A stretch of DNA of 64,000 nucleotides, from positions 62,001-126,000 of the forward strand of contig NZ_JODC01000013.1 of the NCBI RefSeq assembly GCF_000720765.1, given 5' to 3'. This document shows positions 58,923-64,000 of this stretch, piece by piece. Under the pieces are notes generated by a model, which saw only the letters and a list, made by a program, of their open reading frames with translations, was not told where the DNA came from and did not search any database. The position numbers and the translations under genes are program-made. Position 1 is the first letter of the stretch; each line of letters begins with the position of its first letter. The DNA is from Streptomyces sp. NRRL S-646 (GTDB taxonomy: Bacteria > Actinomycetota > Actinomycetes > Streptomycetales > Streptomycetaceae).

Positions 58923-59672
58923 TCACCGCGGCTCGGGCGGCCGCTGACGCGGCATGTTGGGCCGTGAGCCCGCCGCCGGCGGCAGCGGGAAGCGCCCCTG
59001 CGCACTGCTCATCTCCTGCCGCCCGGACCCGGCCGAGGCGGACTGGATCCCCATCGGCGCGGAACCGGTCCGGAACTCCACCATCCAGTCGGCCGTCTCC
59101 GTGCGCACCAGCTCCGTCACGTCCTCCGAGAACCGCCGCAGCACCGCCAGACACCGCTCGGTGGCCTCGCTCGCCGTCCCCTCCGCGGGGCCCAGCACCT
59201 CCCGCACACTCTCCGAGGCCCAGTCGAACTGCAGCACCTGCAGCCGCCGCTGCACGGCCTGCGCGGTCGCCACGTCCCTTATCCAGCCCGACGTCACACC
59301 GAAGAACCGGTCCACGGCCACGCACGCCACCGCGAACAGCAGTGCCAGATACCCCCAGGCGGCCATCCCCGCGATCACCCCGGTCAGATCCAGCAGCGGC
59401 AGCGCGGCCCCGGCCACGGCCCCCAGCGCGGCCCCCGCGCGCAGCGCCCGCGCACCCCGCCGCTTCCACACCCGGTCCGCGAGATACCAGGCCGCCGTCT
59501 GCAGCGCCCCGCGCTCCACCCACAGGTACAGCTCGTGCAGCCGCTCGGCCGGCTCGCCCCAGTCCCCGAGCGGGAACGACCGCCCGATCAGATCGCCCGG
59601 CCGCAGCCCGGCCGCACCCTCGCCCCGCCCGTCCTGAGCCGGCCCCTCGGGCTGCATCTCCGGCTGACCCAC
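58923..59672 (-). CDS. SLATT-domain-like protein (two transmembrane segments)
   Basis: 249 aa. LHELYLWVERGALQTAAWYL with two hydrophobic segments (ALRAGAALGAVAGAALPLLD and GYLALLFAVACVAVDRFFG) then the helical WIRDVATAQAVQRRLQVLQF matches the SLATT layout of a pair of TM helices followed by a cytoplasmic helix. SLATT proteins elsewhere act as pore-forming effectors beside nucleotide-sensing genes, but this one is alone beside ybaB/recR and is probably a chromosomal cousin. GTG 59672 with GGGAG upstream is chosen; an extension to 59729 would run through the 12-bp repeats. Confidence 0.68.
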   Translation of the reverse strand: MGQPEMQPEGPAQDGRGEGAAGLRPGDLIGRSFPLGDWGEPAERLHELYLWVERGALQTAAWYLADRVWKRRGARALRAGAALGAVAGAALPLLDLTGVIAGMAAWGYLALLFAVACVAVDRFFGVTSGWIRDVATAQAVQRRLQVLQFDWASESVREVLGPAEGTASEATERCLAVLRRFSEDVTELVRTETADWMVEFRTGSAPMGIQSASAGSGRQEMSSAQGRFPLPPAAGSRPNMPRQRPPEPR

Positions 59673-59686
59673 ACGGCACTCCCTAC

Positions 59687-59734
59687 TGATCACGACGCTG
59701 ATCACGAGACTGATCACGAGGCTGACCACGACCG
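59687..59734. repeat. four tandem 12-bp repeats upstream of the SLATT-like gene
   Basis: Units TGATCACGACGC, TGATCACGAGAC, TGATCACGAGGC and TGACCACGACCG abut without gaps, beginning 15 bp upstream of the GTG. The first three contain the palindrome TGATCA. The spacing of about one helical turn suggests cooperative protein binding over the promoter or leader. Confidence 0.8.
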
Positions 59735-59965
59735 AACACGTTGCGTGACACCCGATCCTGATGTGCCCGACCCTTCCTACCGCCCAATGGGTGGCTCAGC
59801 CCCTGAATTCACCTCTATTCCGCCCGGAAGGGGGTCTTGATCAGGTATAGGACTCGGCAACACCTCACTCGAAAGAGTGCTGGGGCGATGGCTGCCTGGA
59901 CCACGTAGGCTCGTGCCAGGCGGGAAAACCTCGCCCATACAGCCGTACGAAACCAGGAGCTGATC

Positions 59966-60310
59966 GTGATTCCCGGTGGTGGCCAGCCCAATATGCAGCA
60001 GCTGCTCCAGCAGGCCCAGAAGATGCAGCAGGACCTGCAGCGGGCGCAGGAGGAGCTGGCACAGACGGAGGTCGACGGGCAGGCGGGCGGAGGCCTGGTG
60101 AAGGCCACCGTCACCGGCTCCGGCGAGCTGCGCGCGCTGAAGATCGACCCGAAGGCGGTCGACCCCGAGGACACGGAAACCCTCGCGGACCTGATCGTCG
60201 CGGCGGTCCAGGCGGCCAACGAGAACGCCCAGAACCTCCAGCAGCAGAAGCTGGGCCCGCTGGCCCAGGGCCTCGGCGGCGGCAGCGGCATCCCGGGCCT
60301 GCCGTTCTGA
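59966..60310 (+). CDS. YbaB/EbfC family nucleoid-associated protein
   Basis: 114 aa. [40 protein letters not shown] and [20 protein letters not shown] are the family blocks. It is a small dimeric DNA-binding protein usually encoded with recR, as here (80-bp gap). AGGAGCTGATC precedes GTG 59966. The upstream gap 59735-59965 also contains a small CACTCGAAAGAGTG hairpin but nothing I can call an RNA gene. Confidence 0.95.
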   Translation: MIPGGGQPNMQQLLQQAQKMQQDLQRAQEELAQTEVDGQAGGGLVKATVTGSGELRALKIDPKAVDPEDTETLADLIVAAVQAANENAQNLQQQKLGPLAQGLGGGSGIPGLPF

Positions 60311-60390
60311 GACCTGGCCTGCCTTTCTAAGAGAGGCGTCCGCCAACTACCGTACGTACTTGTAAGGAACCCCGGGAAGGACGGCAGTCC

Positions 60391-60990
60391 GTGTACGAAG
60401 GCGTGGTGCAGGACCTCATCGACGAGCTGGGGCGGCTGCCCGGCGTCGGTCCCAAGAGCGCCCAGCGGATCGCCTTCCACATCCTGCAGGCGGAACCGAC
60501 GGACGTACGGCGGCTCGCGCAGGCCCTGATGGAGGTCAAGGCGAAGGTCCGCTTCTGCGCGACCTGCGGCAATGTCGCACAGGAAGAGCTGTGCAACATC
60601 TGCCGCGACAGCCGCCGCGACCTCTCCGTCATCTGTGTGGTGGAGGAGCCGAAGGACGTGGTCGCGATCGAGCGGACCCGCGAGTTCCGCGGCCGTTACC
60701 ACGTCCTGGGCGGAGCGATCAGCCCCATCGAGGGTGTGGGTCCCGACGACCTGCGTATACGGGAACTTCTCGCGAGGTTGGCCGACGGGACGGTTACGGA
60801 GCTGATCCTGGCCACCGACCCGAACCTGGAGGGCGAGGCGACAGCCACCTACCTCGCCCGCATGATCAAGCCCATGGGCCTCAAGGTCACCCGCCTGGCC
60901 AGCGGCCTCCCGGTGGGCGGAGACCTGGAATACGCGGACGAGGTGACCCTCGGCCGCGCCTTCGAGGGGAGACGACTCCTAGATGTCTGA
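60391..60990 (+). CDS. recR: recombination mediator RecR
   Basis: 199 aa, exact family size. Helix-hairpin-helix [20 protein letters not shown], four-Cys zinc finger [19 protein letters not shown], Toprim core [16 protein letters not shown] and [14 protein letters not shown], and Walker B-like [19 protein letters not shown]. It loads RecA onto gapped DNA with RecO and RecF. GTG 60391. The stop overlaps the DUF5063 start by ATGTCTGA. Confidence 0.97.
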   Translation: MYEGVVQDLIDELGRLPGVGPKSAQRIAFHILQAEPTDVRRLAQALMEVKAKVRFCATCGNVAQEELCNICRDSRRDLSVICVVEEPKDVVAIERTREFRGRYHVLGGAISPIEGVGPDDLRIRELLARLADGTVTELILATDPNLEGEATATYLARMIKPMGLKVTRLASGLPVGGDLEYADEVTLGRAFEGRRLLDV

Positions 60991-61645
60991 CGCCACGCTG
61001 CATGACGCGACGCAGGACCCGGACGACTTCGTGGTCCAGATCGCGGACCAGGTGGAGAGCTTCCTGGTCGCCGTCACGGAGGTGGCGAAGGGCGACGAAC
61101 CCGACTCGGCCGTCCCCTTCCTCCTCCTGGAGGTCTCCCAGATCCTCCTGGCCGGCGGCCGCCTCGGCGCGCACGAGGACATCGTCCCCGACGAGCGCTA
61201 CGAGCCCGACACGGGCCCGGACGCCGACGTGGACGAACTCCGCGAGAACCTCGCGCGCCTCCTGGACCCGATCGACGTGTACTCCGAGGTCTTCGACCCC
61301 TACGAGCCGCGCAAGGCCCCGGTCCCGGCCCGTATCTCCGACGACCTGACCGACGTCATCACCGATCTCCGCCACGGCATGGCCCACTACCGCGCGGGCC
61401 GCACCACGGAGGCCCTGTGGTGGTGGCAGTTCTCCTACTTCTCCAACTGGGGCTCAACGGCCTCGGCGACCCTGCGCGCCCTCCAGTCGGTGGTGGCCCA
61501 CGTCCGCCTGAACCAGCCCCTGGAAGAACTGGACGGCCTGGACACGGACCAGACCCCGATGGGCGACGAGACGCTGGAGTTCGAGGCGGGCAGGGTCATG
61601 GCCGAGGAGATCGGGGAGCCGCTGGGGATGCGGTCGGCAGAGTAG
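60983..61645 (+). CDS. DUF5063 family protein
   Basis: 220 aa, acidic. [40 protein letters not shown] and [20 protein letters not shown] are DUF5063 blocks. It is regularly found right after recR in streptomycetes and is translated with it. Function unknown; an auxiliary role in recombination is only association. Its last 50 bp overlap the convergent frame that ends at 61596. Confidence 0.88.
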   Translation: MSDATLHDATQDPDDFVVQIADQVESFLVAVTEVAKGDEPDSAVPFLLLEVSQILLAGGRLGAHEDIVPDERYEPDTGPDADVDELRENLARLLDPIDVYSEVFDPYEPRKAPVPARISDDLTDVITDLRHGMAHYRAGRTTEALWWWQFSYFSNWGSTASATLRALQSVVAHVRLNQPLEELDGLDTDQTPMGDETLEFEAGRVMAEEIGEPLGMRSAE

Positions 61646-62985
61646 CCTCCGGCTCGCTCGCCGCGGACCCGGACTTGGGACCGGGCTTGGGCTTCATGAC
61701 GAGTCCGGGCACCTTGGGGAGGGCGGCCAGGACGGCTTTGCGGACGCGGTCCAGGTCTACGCCGAGGCGTTCCAGTCTTCGCGGGAGGTCGTCGGCAGGC
61801 ACTCCGGACACGGCGATGCGCAGGAAGTCCGCGATGGGCTGAGTCAGGGAAAGAGGGCTGCCGAGCGTCGAGGTGGGCCTGCCGCGCAACTTGCACAGGC
61901 GGTGGTCAATGTCGTCCATGCGCCTCACAAGATCGCCACGGATCTGGAAGCCGAGCGCCGTCACTTGCTGCGCAAGCTCGCCCAGGTCGGCGGAGAGCTC
62001 CCATGCGGCTGACACCAACCGGTGGAGTGGCACTGGCCCAGGGATTTCGTCAGCCAGCCTCAGATAGCCCTCGTCGACAAGACGGATGTCGAACTTGTCC
62101 AGTTCGTCAGGGGGCGTTTCGAGCCGAGTGGTCAGGCCGTACTGGGCGAAGCGGTGGGAAGCCCCGTTCCGGTCGGCGGGGTCATCCGCTTCCGGCTCGA
62201 TGAGGAGCGCGAGGTCGCCGAGTCCGACACCAGGTGTGTCCGCGGCCGAAAGGAGTTCCGCGAGCCCTCCCGGTTGCTGGTCCACCCATTGGTGGAACAG
62301 CCACCATCCGATCTCCGGCCGTCCGTCCCGGCGGTCCTTCAGGCCGCCCAACTCGGCTCGCCTGACCAGCCGTTCGTGCCCCCGCAGCAGTACCTCGTAC
62401 ATCCGACGGTCCTCGTCCGGCGCTGTCCGCTGCCGGAGATCCGTCGGGCCGACGTGGGACGTCGTGCCAGGGGTCGTCGGCGAGGGTGTGCCGTACTTCG
62501 CCGTACAACTCCGCCAGCCGGTCGGTGACCTCTTCCGCCTGTTCCCGAAGGTCCGAGCCGTGGCCCTCCTCATCGGAGCTGAGGCACTGCCACGCCAAGG
62601 ACTTCGCGACCTCCTTCCGCCATTCCAGGCGGGGGTGGGCAGGGCGGGGCGGACTGGAGTCAGCGAGGCCGGCGTCCGGTCCGTCGTCGCCGCTGCGCCG
62701 GGCTTTTCGGGCCTGCGTCGCCATGTCGTGCCACTCCCGGTTCGGACGTCGTCGAACCGACTGTGAACGTCTGCGCGCGATGCCGTACAGCGCGGACAGG
62801 AACGGGTCCAGGATTATGTCCTGTCGGGGAATCCTCCCCGCCAGCCATTCCGAGATGGTGCTGTCTGCTGGCGGCTCTTGGCCGAGTGGCAGGTCTTTTC
62901 TCCACTCCGCGCGGACTGCGGCCGCTTCGGGATGTCCGGCCTGCTCCAGCAGAGTGCTCAGTGCTGTCCAGTACTTCTCCGCCAT
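61596..62985 (-). pseudogene. frameshifted regulator-like gene (or two overlapping genes)
   Basis: The upstream frame from ATG 62985 encodes MAEKYWTALSTLLEQAGHPE and a helix-turn-helix-like ADSTISEWLAGRIPRQD, continuing to DRLAELYGEVRHTLADDPWH. The next frame then gives TDLRQRTAPDEDRRMYEVLL, IGWWLFHQWVDQQPGGLAEL and RRMDDIDHRLCKLRGRP to 61596. The switch lies at about 62430-62475. Joined, they make one protein of roughly 460 residues. Alternatives are a real second gene starting at ATG 62402 or a sequencing error. I recognise no family beyond the DNA-binding-like start. Confidence 0.6.
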
Positions 62986-63173
62986 GGCTCCCCGTACCCG
63001 TACGACCTCGGTCCTGTGTCCCGAGTCGGGCTGACTCGGCCGACTCGTAAAGTCTCAAGTTACTGCTCTGACCTGCGGGACCACCGCCGATCGCGGAGAC
63101 GGGACAGCGCGGCGGCCATACCGCCCCGGGCACTGTCGTCGACGTCATCGTCCGACGTCCCGAAGGAGCCCCG

Positions 63174-63344
63174 ATGGATCCGGTTCTTGCTGTCGCCCTG
63201 TGCGGCGTTCTGTCCCTGCTCATCGTCGCCTCTGCCGCCGTGCTGATCGCCCGACTCGCCCTCGACGAGACCGACTCGAAGGACAGGCCGCGCATTCTGG
63301 CAGCCGCGGCCGAAGTGGTCCGGGCGCTACGAGGCAAGCGCTGA
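63174..63344 (+). CDS. 56-aa single-span membrane protein
   Basis: MDPVLAVALCGVLSLLIVAS continues to AAVLIARLAL, one clear membrane helix, then a charged tail (DETDSKDRPR, ending ALRGKR). GAAGGAG lies 5-6 nt before ATG 63174 and codon use is G/C-biased, so it is probably expressed. It is 190 bp from the divergent frameshifted gene and 25 bp before the XRE remnant. Function unknown. Confidence 0.6.
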   Translation: MDPVLAVALCGVLSLLIVASAAVLIARLALDETDSKDRPRILAAAAEVVRALRGKR

Positions 63345-63369
63345 AGGCCGTGAATACGGTCACGGTGGG

Positions 63370-63850
63370 ATGTCTGTAGAGCTACGCTCGGTGGCGACTG
63401 AGGTGATCCACGCCGGGTTGCCCCGGCCGGAGGTGCGTGCCGTGTCGAGCCAGTCCCACAACTCCAACTCCCAGCCGCCCGTTGCCTGGCGATACGCCGG
63501 TGACCAGCTGAAGCGATGGCGCATGGAGGCGGATGTCAGCCGCGAGCAACTGGCCTCCGCCGCCAACTACTCCCCGGACACCATCACGTCGATGGAACGC
63601 GGGGTACGCAGGCCGACGTCCCGCGTGCTGGACGTAGCGGACGAACTCTGCGACGCGAAGGGGATGTTGAGCGGCGCGAAGGAGTTCCTGAACCGGGAGC
63701 GGTTCCCCCGAGGGTCAGTTCGCCAGCGAATTGTCGGCCGATCCGGGGGTTGTCAGTCGCGTGACCGAGCGACTTAGCATGATCCGCACGCAGGCCCTCG
63801 ACCCTGACGAGTCGGCCCGTTTCATCGAGCGGATGGTGGATCAGTCGTGA
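63370..63850 (+). pseudogene. XRE/DUF5753 regulator with large internal deletion
   Basis: The N-terminal part has a good helix-turn-helix (REQLASAANYSPDTITSMER, then GVRRPTSRVLDVADELCDA) up to about 63713. The DUF5753 end FASELSADPGVVSRVTERLS, then QALDPDESARFIERMVDQS with TGA 63848-63850, is in another frame. About 150 residues of DUF5753, including the PGLLQT signature, are absent. The regulator cannot be functional, except perhaps as a truncated DNA-binding domain ending at 63777. Confidence 0.75.
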
Positions 63851-64000
63851 ACGGCCAGCTGAAGTGGTTCAAGTCGAAGTACAGCGACGACGAGGGCGGC
63901 AACTGCGTCGAAGTTGCGTTCGCCGCCGCCATCTACGTTCGTGACTCCAAGCTCCCCGCGAGCTCCAGGTCGCCGCGCCCGCCTGGAAGGCGTTCGTTTC
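63847..64000 (+). pseudogene. DUF397 gene, frameshifted and cut by the window end
   Basis: GTG 63847 overlaps the regulator stop (GTGA). LKWFKSKYSDDEGGNCVEVA then IYVRDSKLPA is DUF397. At about 63960 the expected ELQVAAPAWKAFV continues in the next frame, so one base is missing. Together with the preceding gene this is a degraded XRE/DUF397 pair. Confidence 0.65.

Noticed and set aside
59735..59965. Gap before ybaB as a place for the 4.5S RNA or a tRNA
   Set aside because: I could find neither a cloverleaf nor the conserved SRP helix 8 motif; only a small hairpin is present.

Overview
The window is very G+C-rich DNA with strong third-position G/C bias, many GTG starts, 4- and 8-nt start/stop overlaps, and actinomycete-only families (DUF397, DUF5753, DUF6879, DUF3151, DUF5063). 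It is almost certainly a Streptomyces chromosome. Housekeeping markers (pyrE, fba, trmO, a kynurenine pathway, purA, ybaB, recR) run through it in an order that, from memory, matches the conserved core of Streptomyces chromosomes. Accessory and decaying pieces are inserted between them. I saw no rRNA, tRNA, CRISPR array or intact insertion sequence.

Layout. 1-3.2 kb: a broken hypothetical, then a leftward regulatory cassette (64-aa protein, DUF6879, XRE/DUF5753, two tiny proteins, DUF397, hypothetical). 3.3-5.0 kb: a WhiJ-like regulator with its DUF397 partner, divergent from an RsbW-like ATP-binding protein across a perfect 15-bp dyad. 5.2-9.2 kb: a Gly/His/Cys-rich membrane miniprotein, DUF2617, a membrane aminopropyltransferase and a tail-anchored CoxG-like protein. 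9.2-14.6 kb: aldose epimerase, pyrE, fba, a DHA2 exporter, DUF3151 and TrmO. 14.8-18 kb: tryptophan 2,3-dioxygenase, kynureninase and a formamidase-like hydrolase, enough for tryptophan to anthranilate. 18.1-24.8 kb: an envelope-type hydrolase, an acyltransferase, and two paralogous histidine kinase/response regulator pairs; a shared 16-bp motif precedes both transcription units.

25-27.2 kb: DUF1326, then a second WhiJ-like module whose ATP-binding gene is frameshifted. 27.3-35.9 kb: a secreted protein, GNAT, an orphan P450, Uma2, a MarR-controlled ABC exporter and an amino acid/ethanolamine permease. 36.1-38.2 kb: EutBC. 38.3-41.7 kb: Uma2, DUF6086, a degenerate diacylglycerol-kinase-like protein and purA. 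41.7-44.0 kb: a membrane protein/regulator pair behind tandem operators, followed by a gene graveyard (truncated ABC ATPase fused to a LanM-like cyclase end, a frameshifted luciferase-like oxidoreductase, a peptidoglycan-binding fragment). I read this as the scar of a deleted lanthipeptide cluster.

44.1-50.5 kb: a Tat-exported 5'-nucleotidase, a cold-shock-domain protein, an NmrA-like oxidoreductase, a secreted protein and a three-gene PgsC/CapC micro-operon. 50.6-55.3 kb: a large glycosyltransferase with an in-frame TTA codon, a GntR regulator and a class III aminotransferase. 55.5-61.6 kb: a receptor Ser/Thr kinase, a secreted M28 peptidase, a SLATT protein preceded by 12-bp tandem repeats, and ybaB-recR-DUF5063. 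61.6-64 kb: a frameshifted regulator-like gene, a tiny membrane protein and a collapsed XRE/DUF397 pair.

The most interesting threads are the lanthipeptide fossil, the several XRE/DUF397 modules in different stages of completeness, the multiple small operator-like repeats, and the TTA-containing glycosyltransferase. All family assignments come from reading translated sequence by eye.
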